Shown: positions 1 to 5,606 of the stretch, piece by piece
Layout: each line of letters opens with the position of its first letter
Position numbering within the stretch: position 1 is the first letter of the stretch
Assembly: GCA_002347935.1 (NCBI GenBank)
Contig: DDYK01000067.1
Location: forward strand, 5,883-11,488
Reading direction: 5' to 3'
DNA length: 5,606 nucleotides
Source of the DNA: Actinobacteria bacterium UBA2236
Lineage (GTDB): Bacteria; Actinomycetota; Actinomycetes; Nanopelagicales; Nanopelagicaceae
The notes under the pieces: generated by a model
What the model saw: the letters and a program-made list of their open reading frames with translations, nothing else
What the model was told of the DNA's origin: nothing
Databases searched by the model: none
Translations under genes and position numbers: made by a program

Positions 1-662
1 CGCAGCATCCAGGAAACTTTCTCTCTTGTTGAGATAGCTGGAAATTCTGGGGCTTCAAGTGGCTCTATAGGTAGACCCCTTCTAGCTAATTTTTCCACCG
101 CAGCCTCTGCTAGCAGAAAGTGGCCACGAGGTCCTGGGTGAAGCAGATCAACATGCCAATTCTTTCTATCGTGAACCCCTGAAATATCCCGTGCCCGAAT
201 CGGAATGATAGGAAACACTCTCGAGAGTTCTTGATAGACCGCATTAACAGCATCGACTCGCTTCAATAGGGCGCGCTCAAGTGCTTTAGGTAGTTTTAGA
301 ACTTTAGAAGGGTCATGTAGCTCTAGGGTTATTACATGCGTTCCTAGCGCGCTAAAGCGAGTAAAAATCTCGGTGAGATTTTCCTTTAATCTAATCGGAC
401 AAAAATTATTTCTTAACATGTCATTTCCCCCAACAACAACAATTGCCACATCAGGGCGTAATTGAGTTGCTATCGGTAATTGATGTTCAACAAGTTCCGT
501 TGATTTTGCCCCTGGCCTAGCAAGATTTAAATATGTCATTGGCCCAGTAATGGCGCTTGCAATTCTATAAGTCCATCCCATCGGACGATTTGCCTTGGTA
601 ATGTCTCCTGTGCCATAGGCCGCGCTATCACCTAGCACAACAAAGCTAAGAGGCCTACTCAT
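1..662 (-). CDS. SGNH/GDSL-family hydrolase (esterase or lipase-like), C-terminus cut by window edge
   Basis: My translation of the minus strand from the ATG at 662 stays open for 220 codons to the window edge. All SGNH signature blocks are visible: block I GDSAAYG (residues 11-17, nucleophile Ser13), block II NLARPGAKS (46-54, oxyanion Gly51), block III GGND (78-81, Asn80) and block V DLLHPGPRGH (172-181, Asp172 and His175). Catalytic triad and oxyanion residues are therefore intact. Family members hydrolyse ester bonds in lipids, acetylated sugars or thioesters; the substrate cannot be read from sequence. There is no signal peptide or membrane segment, so it should be cytoplasmic. The ATG overlaps the upstream glycosyltransferase stop in an ATGA (659-662), and a strong GGAGGTGG ribosome site lies at 673-680, inside that gene. 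This fits translational coupling and suggests a substrate made by the glycosyltransferases. Judged by family length, probably only a few tens of residues are missing. Confidence 0.9.
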   Translation of the reverse strand, partial: MSRPLSFVVLGDSAAYGTGDITKANRPMGWTYRIASAITGPMTYLNLARPGAKSTELVEHQLPIATQLRPDVAIVVVGGNDMLRNNFCPIRLKENLTEIFTRFSALGTHVITLELHDPSKVLKLPKALERALLKRVDAVNAVYQELSRVFPIIPIRARDISGVHDRKNWHVDLLHPGPRGHFLLAEAAVEKLARRGLPIEPLEAPEFPAISTREKVSWML

Positions 663-1798
663 GCCGCCTGAGCCACCTCCACTCTGGAAGTATTATGAAG
701 AGTCAAGAGATTATTCATCGTCTTCTCCCAGGTAAATTCCAAGGCTTTGGCTCTAGCCGCTTTTCTTAATGACTTTCCCTCCAAAATTGCTTTAATTTTT
801 ACCGCAAACTCATAGCTATCGCTAGCCGTTGCTCCGCAAGGATTAGTGCTTTTCTCTCCCAGAAACTCCCCAACTGCGGAGCGAGAATTAGCAACTACTG
901 GAGTGCCAGAGCTCAAAGATTCAAGAGCTGATAAGCAGAAGGTCTCCAGCGGTCCTGGGGCCAGTGAGAGATCGGCAACGGAGAAGATATCTGCAATTAA
1001 TTCAACATTGGCGATATAGCCAGTAAAGCTAACTGGAAGATGAGCTGAATTACTCTTAAGTTTTTCAGACAGTGGCCCGCCGCCAATAACAACTAGTTGC
1101 GCAGAGACCCCCATCTCTTTAGTTAATATCTCAAGTGCTTCAATTGAAAGATGTGGATCTTTCTCAGGAGAGAGACGGCCGCAGTGAATAATTAAATGCT
1201 CTTTGCCATTTAATAACTTCTTGCGAAGCTCTGATTTATATCGATTAGGATTAAAGGTATTGGAGTCAACACCAAGTGGAATAAGTCTTAGATTTCTAGT
1301 GCTTAAGCGTTCAAACTCTTTTGAAGCAAAGCGAGTGGTGGCAATAACATAATCAAAGGCTCTAGCTAGACGTCGATTGTGCCAATCTGCAAGACGCTGA
1401 AATGTTTTTGGAGCGGGTAGAAACTTTCCAAAGAGGCCGGTAAGTGTTTCGTGGCTAAAGACTAGAGTCTGAATTCCCATTCGTCTAGCAAAAGGGCCTA
1501 CAAATAAGAGCGTGAAACGATCAGAACATTCAATTCGATCTGGTTTCATTGTCACAATAGCCTGCTTAATCTCTCTTCTTCTTCGAAAAATTCGATAGCC
1601 TCCAGAGAATGGAATTTCAATACTTGGTAAATACAAGGCGGTTCCATATGGCGTCTTTGTCTTGGAGAGATTTATTCCTGGAACAACGAAGGTGAATTCA
1701 TGGCCGGCGGCTTCATATCTCTTGCCCAAGTCATGAATCGTGGTTTTAATTCCACCGGATTTTGGACCGTAGAAATTAGCGATATGTAATATCTTCAT
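659..1798 (-). CDS. GT4-family (GT-B fold) glycosyltransferase, second of a pair
   Basis: This 379-residue soluble retaining glycosyltransferase of the GT4/GT-B type probably adds a sugar from a nucleotide donor to a lipid or glycan at the inner face of the membrane. Visible motifs, in order, are the N-terminal glycine loop SGGIKTT (14-20), SHETLTG (115-121), LGVD (175-178), the donor-phosphate site CGRLSPEKD (206-214, with Arg208 and Lys213), GGGP (239-242), and the EX7E motif in ETFCLSALE (Glu285 and Glu293). Length is normal for the family and no catalytic motif is missing. Its start overlaps the stop of the MgtA-like gene (ATGA, 1795-1798) and its stop overlaps the SGNH hydrolase start, so it is the middle gene of a coupled operon. 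From memory, Streptomyces and relatives have similar proteins beginning with an 'ANF...SGG' motif. Donor and acceptor are unknown; mannose is a guess from the neighbour. Confidence 0.92.
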   Translation of the reverse strand: MKILHIANFYGPKSGGIKTTIHDLGKRYEAAGHEFTFVVPGINLSKTKTPYGTALYLPSIEIPFSGGYRIFRRRREIKQAIVTMKPDRIECSDRFTLLFVGPFARRMGIQTLVFSHETLTGLFGKFLPAPKTFQRLADWHNRRLARAFDYVIATTRFASKEFERLSTRNLRLIPLGVDSNTFNPNRYKSELRKKLLNGKEHLIIHCGRLSPEKDPHLSIEALEILTKEMGVSAQLVVIGGGPLSEKLKSNSAHLPVSFTGYIANVELIADIFSVADLSLAPGPLETFCLSALESLSSGTPVVANSRSAVGEFLGEKSTNPCGATASDSYEFAVKIKAILEGKSLRKAARAKALEFTWEKTMNNLLTLHNTSRVEVAQAA

Positions 1799-2907
1799 GA
1801 GGCAAGGCCCACTCTTTTTGCTCGGGATTTGTCAACCACGCTTTGATAATGGCCTACTAACTCATTATTGACGCTAGCCCAGCTGCGATCTTTAACAGAT
1901 TCTCGAGCTGCGGCCTTGGTTTGAGGATCTGCTAGGAACTGCCATTTATAGGTAGGAATATTTGCTAGCGCTGCCTTATCTTGGAAATCAATTAATATTC
2001 CGTTTACTCCATCAAGAATAAAATCTTTAATTCCACCACGAGTTGGAGCAATTACAGGAACTGCTGATGCCAGCGCCTCTTGGGCTGCCTGGCAGAAAGT
2101 CTCATGTTCTCCAGGGTGAATGAATGCATCAAGACTTGCAAAGTGCTGACCTAACTCCAACCCACTTTTCTTTCCTGTAAATATTGCCGTTGGTAATTTC
2201 TCTTCCAGCTCCATTCGCATGGGGCCATCACCAATGATCACTAATTGAATGTCATCTCTTGAGCCAAGTGCTGCAAGGCGCCCGATTCCTTTCTCAGGAG
2301 CAAGACGTCCGACAAATCCTAAAACAAACTTATCTCTTGGAAATAGGTCATCTCTGCGATGCTTGGGGTTGAATTGTTCTAAATCTACCCCTCGACCCCA
2401 TCTTGCAACATTACTAACGCCAGCTCTATCTAATTGAGATATCGCAAATGTAGATGGGGCAAGATTGATGCTTGCGGATTGATGAATTACTCGAACGATT
2501 TTTTCTATCGCCCGCTGCGCAAATGACAATTTGTAGTGTTGCGCAAATCCCACAAAATCGGTCTGATAGATGGCAACTGTTGGAATTTCCAATTTACTTG
2601 CCACTCTCTGAGCGTGAGCTCCCATAATTGCCGGGGATGCTAAGTGAATTACATCCGGTCGAAAGTCAAGTAAAGCTCTCTGAATTAAGAAGTTAGGTAC
2701 AGCTACTGGCAATACTTTCTGCAGGTTAATTGCTGGAAGACCAATAACCTTGGAGCCTTCAAAGAAATTCGGTCGAGAGTTAACTTCGGGGGCCAAAATC
2801 AGAACCTGGTGGCCTTGGTTTACCAAGAAGCGATTTACTTGGATCACAGAATTGGTAACGCCATTTATCGTTGGCAGAAACGACTCTGTCACTATCGCTA
2901 CTCTCAT
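1795..2907 (-). CDS. mgtA: MgtA-like GDP-mannose-dependent alpha-mannosyltransferase (GT4)
   Basis: The 370-residue protein closely follows actinobacterial MgtA (M. tuberculosis Rv0557, earlier called PimB) as I remember it: MRVAIVTESFLPTINGVTNS at the N-terminus, HLASPA (88-93), YQTD (114-117), RWGRGVD (169-175), GFVGRLAPEKG (197-207, with Arg201 and Lys206 for the donor phosphates), GDGP (226-229), and HPGEHETFCQAAQE (264-277), which holds EX7E (Glu269 and Glu277). In Corynebacterium and Mycobacterium, MgtA transfers mannose from GDP-mannose to a glucuronosyl-diacylglycerol, starting a lipomannan-like glycolipid. Whether that acceptor exists here is inference, since no glucuronosyltransferase is in the window. 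The ATG is fixed by the family start and by an in-frame TAA two codons upstream (2911-2913). The Shine-Dalgarno is mediocre: AAAGG at 2922-2926, about 14 bases from the ATG. It is the first gene of the operon. Confidence 0.9.
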   Translation of the reverse strand: MRVAIVTESFLPTINGVTNSVIQVNRFLVNQGHQVLILAPEVNSRPNFFEGSKVIGLPAINLQKVLPVAVPNFLIQRALLDFRPDVIHLASPAIMGAHAQRVASKLEIPTVAIYQTDFVGFAQHYKLSFAQRAIEKIVRVIHQSASINLAPSTFAISQLDRAGVSNVARWGRGVDLEQFNPKHRRDDLFPRDKFVLGFVGRLAPEKGIGRLAALGSRDDIQLVIIGDGPMRMELEEKLPTAIFTGKKSGLELGQHFASLDAFIHPGEHETFCQAAQEALASAVPVIAPTRGGIKDFILDGVNGILIDFQDKAALANIPTYKWQFLADPQTKAAARESVKDRSWASVNNELVGHYQSVVDKSRAKRVGLAS

Positions 2908-2960
2908 GGCTTAAGGGTCTACCTTTAGATTTCCTTAAAATTGATTGAGGAGTAAGTGTT

Positions 2961-2978
2961 GGAGAACGCTAGGTGAAG
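2961..2978 (-). promoter_or_regulatory. PHO-box-like direct repeat upstream of the mgtA-like operon
   Basis: Read on the minus strand, CTTCACC (2972-2978) is followed exactly 11 bases later by GTTCTCC (2961-2967). Each differs by one base from GTTCACC, the core of the 11-bp PHO-box repeat unit bound by PhoP in Streptomyces (consensus from memory). A third unit would be poor. The site is about 53 bases upstream of the ATG. I could not place a convincing -10 box downstream, so regulation by phosphate is only suggested. Confidence 0.3.
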
Positions 2979-3068
2979 AGGTTGGCTCAGTATTTGAGCG
3001 CGACTTCCCACTTTGTTAACTTAGAAGCAATGTTTAGTTCAAAAACTGCTCCGACTTAACGCTGGCTT

Positions 3069-3110
3069 AAAAAGCGGTAAGGGCCACGAACCCTCGATTT
3101 CGTGGCCCTT
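3069..3110 (-). terminator. Intrinsic terminator after the PhoX-like gene
   Basis: A perfect 12-bp inverted repeat, AAGGGCCACGAA at 3079-3090 and TTCGTGGCCCTT at 3099-3110, encloses an 8-base loop. It starts 38 bases past the PhoX-like stop codon. On the minus strand the hairpin is followed, after ACCGC, by five T residues (3069-3073). The T-run does not abut the stem, as in a textbook site, but the long GC-rich stem and its position make this the likely end of the transcript. It also insulates the glycosyltransferase operon from readthrough. Confidence 0.8.
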
Positions 3111-3148
3111 TCGCTAGCAATCCGTGATCGCTTTGGCTGTTAACTCAT

Positions 3149-4753
3149 CTAGCTTGAGAAAACAGAGTTCCAATCACTGACAGTCATTAGGTAGAACTGA
3201 CCTCCCTCGACTGCTACGTTATTGAGTTTCGTCTTTGTTGCCTCAGATCTCTTTGCTAGATCTGGACGAGCTGGTATTACACCAGTGGTGTGCACTTGGG
3301 CATTTAGTAAGAAGTAGGTATTGGTATCACCCTTCTTCGCCATCATGCTCGTCACATCGATAATTCCACTTGACTCTTCATCAACGGTCATTAGTTTGGC
3401 AGCGCCCTTAGCAAAGAGCTCGGAGCTAAATGCTGCTACCGTGGCAAGCTTTGCATCCTTGATGCGATAGGCCACGACGCGAGCTACGTGATCGTTATTG
3501 CCTGGATCCTCCTGGATCATGATGACACCGTTCTTGGTAATTGCCATGTTGTCAGGCTTTGACATATAGATGTTCTCTCCACCATTTAGCAAGAGCTCTA
3601 ACTCTGCGCCAAGTAGAGGATTTTGAGCATCTTTAAACGTCAATCTCCATAGTCCGCCACCATCGCGAGGAACAGTTGGGGTAGCAGGATTTGGAGCGGT
3701 TGCAATTAGATCCTTGTTTGACTCGGTGGTCAAGAAGTAGAAAACGTTTGGATTATTTGGATCAAACTCACCATCTTCAATTCGAGCAAATTCGCTACCT
3801 TCTGCAGTCACTGATTTATCGAAATCAGCGACCGTCTGGTTCCAATTTACTTCCTTAAATGTAACTGGAGTTGACTTATTCTTTCCAATTGCCGTTCTAA
3901 AGACATTGTCAGTAGCTGCAGTTGGCACATTGAGGACATAGAGCTTGCCATTGTTCAAGCCAGCTTTCTCAAAGGCATTTCCAGTAGCGGTCTTGGTGCC
4001 TACATACATATGAAGATGGCTATTTGTAGCTGAACCATCCTCTAGACCTAGGACAACCGTGTTCTTTCCTGGCTTGCCGCTTACAACGATGTTCTCCCAT
4101 GAGGCCGTTCCAGCTCGTGCGAACTGATAACCGGTTCCATCCATTTCAAATGCGAAGGCTCGAGAAGCATCACCAGCTTCTTCCCCCGAAAAAAATAGTG
4201 CGCCGTCATAACCAAGCGTGGTATTTCCATCTTTATAGAGGAATGTTCCGGCAGGAGCCATATATGCCGAGCAGAAACGGTTGATGCCCCAGCCAAATGT
4301 TCCCGCAGGTGAATTAGCTGGACCTGAATTGGTTGGGTCAGCTACCCAGCTTGAAGTGGTGTAATTCCAGAAATTGATCTTCTTTATGAAATTTGTATTG
4401 GCTGATGTGAAAGCCTTTAGCCGTGGGCTAAAGGAAAATTCGGTTATTGAGGCGCCCCATGGAGCGCTCTTGTTCTCTCTCGTCTTGACAAAGCTACTTG
4501 AAGTTGAGTGCTCAAAAACAGAGAGTACAGTCATCATATTTCCATTGGTATGCGCGCCCATTCCATCTGGAATTCCAGGAATGATGCTTCCAGCAAAGCG
4601 ATCACCTGCAGTCGCAAGGACTTTAAGTGAGACGGAGTTGGAAGAGGGAAGTAAATATGTAGGTGCGAGGTTTGCGGCATAGGTATTTGCCGACTGGAAT
4701 GCAAATAACCCCACAAGAACTGAGGCCGTTATTACCCGAGGACGAAACTTCAT
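3149..4753 (-). CDS. Secreted PhoX/DUF839-type beta-propeller protein (putative phosphatase or esterase)
   Basis: This 534-residue protein has a Sec-type signal peptide: basic MKFRPR, a hydrophobic stretch around 8-20, and likely cleavage near NTYA-AN (after about 26). The mature part has landmarks of the DUF839/PhoX-like propeller family: IPGIPDGMGAHTNG (58-71), NRFCSAY (158-164), SGEEAGDASRAFAFEMDG (189-206), SWEN (218-221), YVGTKTATGNAFEKAGL (250-266), EDGEFDPNNPNVFYFLTTE (326-344), KPDNMAITKNGVIMIQEDPG (399-418) and NAQVHTT (484-490). PhoX enzymes are extracellular phosphomonoesterases with a calcium/iron centre that includes one cysteine ligand; Cys161, the only cysteine here, and Glu191/Glu192 are candidate ligands. 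The role would be releasing phosphate from organic esters outside the cell. Many family members are uncharacterised, so activity is inferred. A modest Shine-Dalgarno, AGAAGAAAGA (4764-4773), precedes the ATG. It appears to be transcribed alone, ending at the downstream hairpin. Confidence 0.85.
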   Translation of the reverse strand: MKFRPRVITASVLVGLFAFQSANTYAANLAPTYLLPSSNSVSLKVLATAGDRFAGSIIPGIPDGMGAHTNGNMMTVLSVFEHSTSSSFVKTRENKSAPWGASITEFSFSPRLKAFTSANTNFIKKINFWNYTTSSWVADPTNSGPANSPAGTFGWGINRFCSAYMAPAGTFLYKDGNTTLGYDGALFFSGEEAGDASRAFAFEMDGTGYQFARAGTASWENIVVSGKPGKNTVVLGLEDGSATNSHLHMYVGTKTATGNAFEKAGLNNGKLYVLNVPTAATDNVFRTAIGKNKSTPVTFKEVNWNQTVADFDKSVTAEGSEFARIEDGEFDPNNPNVFYFLTTESNKDLIATAPNPATPTVPRDGGGLWRLTFKDAQNPLLGAELELLLNGGENIYMSKPDNMAITKNGVIMIQEDPGNNDHVARVVAYRIKDAKLATVAAFSSELFAKGAAKLMTVDEESSGIIDVTSMMAKKGDTNTYFLLNAQVHTTGVIPARPDLAKRSEATKTKLNNVAVEGGQFYLMTVSDWNSVFSS

Positions 4754-4788
4754 GAATGCTTAATCTTTCTTCTAGTAGGTGCAAATCC

Positions 4789-4804
4789 GTCAGAGCTCTC
4801 TGAC
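4789..4804. promoter_or_regulatory. Perfect 7-2-7 inverted repeat, possible operator upstream of the PhoX-like gene
   Basis: GTCAGAG and CTCTGAC face each other across a 2-base centre, a 16-bp near-palindrome ending 36 bases before the PhoX-like ATG. The 2-base centre is too short for an RNA hairpin with the full stem, so a dimeric repressor site in DNA is the more natural reading. It lies where an operator or 5' leader would be. No protein can be assigned, and a chance palindrome of this size is possible. Confidence 0.3.
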
Positions 4805-4837
4805 TTGGCAGAGATTAATGAGGCCTACTTAGCGGTA

Positions 4838-4867
4838 GGGAAACAGATGCGTAAATAGCAGGTGAAG
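4838..4867 (-). promoter_or_regulatory. Weak PHO-box-like region upstream of the PhoX-like gene
   Basis: On the minus strand CTTCACC (4861-4867), one base off the GTTCACC core, is followed 11 bases on by a degraded unit, ATTTACG (4850-4856), and at a spacing of 12 from that by GTTTCCC (4838-4844). The octamer CTTCACCT is identical to the one upstream of the mgtA-like gene. Only the first unit is good, so this is a weak candidate that gains interest from the gene it precedes. Confidence 0.2.
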
Positions 4868-4896
4868 TATTAATGTATTTCTGGGCTTACTCTCAG

Positions 4897-5562
4897 CTAA
4901 TTTAGTAGCAGATATATTGAGCCAGATTCTTCGAGCACCTCTAGGCGCGAGAGCGGATAGGCTCCTTGTTGAGATGGATTACCGGGCTTGCCACTCTCGG
5001 GATCAAAAATTGAGTAATGACATGGACAGGAGAGTTCTTTTCCCTCAGGGCGCACTATGCAACCGGCATGAGTGCATGAAGCATCGAGGGCAATTAGCGA
5101 AGTCTTAGAGCGTGTGAAGGCAACGCTAAGCGGTCTTCCGTATTGATCTTTACCATTTATAACCACAGTGCTCTCGCGTGCTACATCCTGTGACTTTGCA
5201 AAGAGAACTTTCACTGGCGCTTGCGGCGAACTAGAGATGGTAGCAGTCGGCCTTGCGGAAGCGGTGGAGTTACTGGTGGCACTTGGATTTGGTGAAGGGC
5301 TCTGAGAAGGAGCTGGTGCTGCGCTTTTGGTGGGGAGCGCCTCTTTTACTGGAACCCCTTTATCCCATACCAATTTCTTATTTACTTTCACGCAGGTAAA
5401 TTTCTTTCCCTTATGAATTACTACCTCTCCAACTTTTTTACACGGCTTAGGTGGGCGAGTGTTTCCAAATGCAGAGCTAGGAATTGATACGAGCGCAGCG
5501 GTAATAAGAAGTCTTATGCCTTCGCGGCGCGATATTTTTCCTGACTCCTTACTACTCACCAC
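4897..5562 (-). CDS. Tat-exported Rieske [2Fe-2S] protein with N-terminal Lys-rich module
   Basis: The 221-residue protein carries a twin-arginine signal (SRREGIRLL, 11-19, then a hydrophobic run to about 32). Next is a compact module with two cysteines (Cys41 and Cys57, around KGKKFTCVKVNKKLVWDKG, 51-69), then a Pro/Ser/Ala/Thr linker (about 75-115) and a C-terminal Rieske domain. Box 1 is CTHAGC (163-168) and box 2 CPCHYS (179-184). By family rule Cys163, His165, Cys179 and His182 bind the cluster, and Cys168 with Cys181 form the disulfide. It should be a one-electron carrier outside the cytoplasmic membrane, with Tat export allowing cluster insertion before translocation. No cytochrome b or oxidase partner is in view, so the partner is unknown. 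The annotated start is the first of two GTG codons; an in-frame TAA (5563-5565) blocks any upstream start. No Shine-Dalgarno precedes it. Confidence 0.88.
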   Translation of the reverse strand: MVSSKESGKISRREGIRLLITAALVSIPSSAFGNTRPPKPCKKVGEVVIHKGKKFTCVKVNKKLVWDKGVPVKEALPTKSAAPAPSQSPSPNPSATSNSTASARPTATISSSPQAPVKVLFAKSQDVARESTVVINGKDQYGRPLSVAFTRSKTSLIALDASCTHAGCIVRPEGKELSCPCHYSIFDPESGKPGNPSQQGAYPLSRLEVLEESGSIYLLLN

Positions 5563-5569
5563 TTAATTC

Positions 5570-5575
5570 AAGCTA
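5570..5575 (-). promoter_or_regulatory. Possible -10 box for leaderless transcription of the Rieske gene
   Basis: TAGCTT fits the TANNNT pattern of actinobacterial -10 elements and ends seven bases before the GTG at 5562, the spacing expected if transcription starts at the start codon itself. This would explain the missing ribosome-binding site. The -35 region at suitable spacing is not convincing, and the window ends 31 bases further upstream, so the call is tentative. Confidence 0.3.
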
Positions 5576-5606
5576 AAGAGTTGAAGTTGTGGAACCGATT
5601 TCCTGG

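Noticed and set aside
2249..2437. Plus-strand open frame of 62 codons
   Set aside because: It lies wholly antisense inside the MgtA-like gene, whose donor-site motifs are coded there on the minus strand. Its product has low-complexity, shadow-like composition and no motif.
2985..2999. Small inverted repeat GCTCA-5-TGAGC
   Set aside because: Only a 5-bp stem with no T-run on either strand; too common by chance to call an operator or terminator.
3014..3060. Nine-codon plus-strand ORF starting ATGTTTAGT in the intergenic region
   Set aside because: Very short, with no ribosome site and no leader-peptide signature such as runs of one amino acid.
3079..3113. Terminator hairpin acting on plus-strand transcription
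   Set aside because: On the plus strand the stem is followed only by a short T stretch, and no plus-strand gene leads into it; the minus-strand reading fits the gene it follows.
4081..4716. Several overlapping open frames of 60-102 codons on both strands
   Set aside because: All sit inside the PhoX-like gene, in a region with clear family motifs in the main frame. None has a recognisable product or a convincing ribosome site.
4824..4839. Small hairpin CCTAC-6-GTAGG after the Rieske gene, considered as its terminator
   Set aside because: The stem is only 5 bp and no T-tract follows on the minus strand, so I do not claim a terminator. Readthrough from the Rieske gene into the PhoX-like gene remains possible.
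4917..5108. Plus-strand open frame of 63 codons
   Set aside because: Antisense to the Rieske cluster-binding region; its composition follows from the coding constraint on the other strand.

Overview
The window looks like chromosomal DNA from a low-GC, free-living actinobacterium, most plausibly a freshwater acI-type lineage (Nanopelagicales, e.g. Planktophila-like). The evidence is the base composition (roughly mid-40s % GC by eye), compact gene spacing with 4-bp stop/start overlaps, an actinobacterial MgtA-type mannosyltransferase, and a short Lys-rich 'KGKKFTCVKV...KKLVW' module that I associate from memory with exported proteins of that group. The taxonomic call is an inference. All five genes lie on the minus strand, so transcription runs from high to low coordinates. 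I see no RNA genes, mobile elements, CRISPR arrays or gene-free stretches over 300 bases.

In transcription order, the first gene (4897-5562) encodes an exported Rieske [2Fe-2S] protein with a twin-arginine signal, the Lys-rich module, a low-complexity Pro/Ser/Ala/Thr linker and a C-terminal Rieske domain. It starts with tandem GTG codons and has no Shine-Dalgarno sequence in front of them. After a 143-base spacer comes a 534-residue secreted beta-propeller protein of the PhoX/DUF839 type (3149-4753). A perfect 12-bp hairpin terminator (3079-3110) follows it.

After a 241-base intergenic region comes a tightly packed three-gene cassette: an MgtA-like GT4 mannosyltransferase (1795-2907), a second GT4 glycosyltransferase (659-1798) and a cytoplasmic SGNH/GDSL hydrolase (662 down to the window edge, C-terminus cut off). 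Both junctions are ATGA overlaps, so the three proteins are probably made together by coupled translation. The likely theme is assembly and acyl or ester trimming of a glycolipid or envelope glycan, with GDP-mannose as probable donor for the first enzyme.

A speculative link between the two halves is phosphate economy. MgtA in Corynebacterium and Mycobacterium acts on a phosphorus-free glycolipid, and PhoX proteins release phosphate. A motif resembling two actinobacterial PHO-box units 11 bp apart lies upstream of the mgtA-like gene, and its first octamer recurs upstream of the PhoX-like gene. This is a hypothesis, not a demonstrated system.
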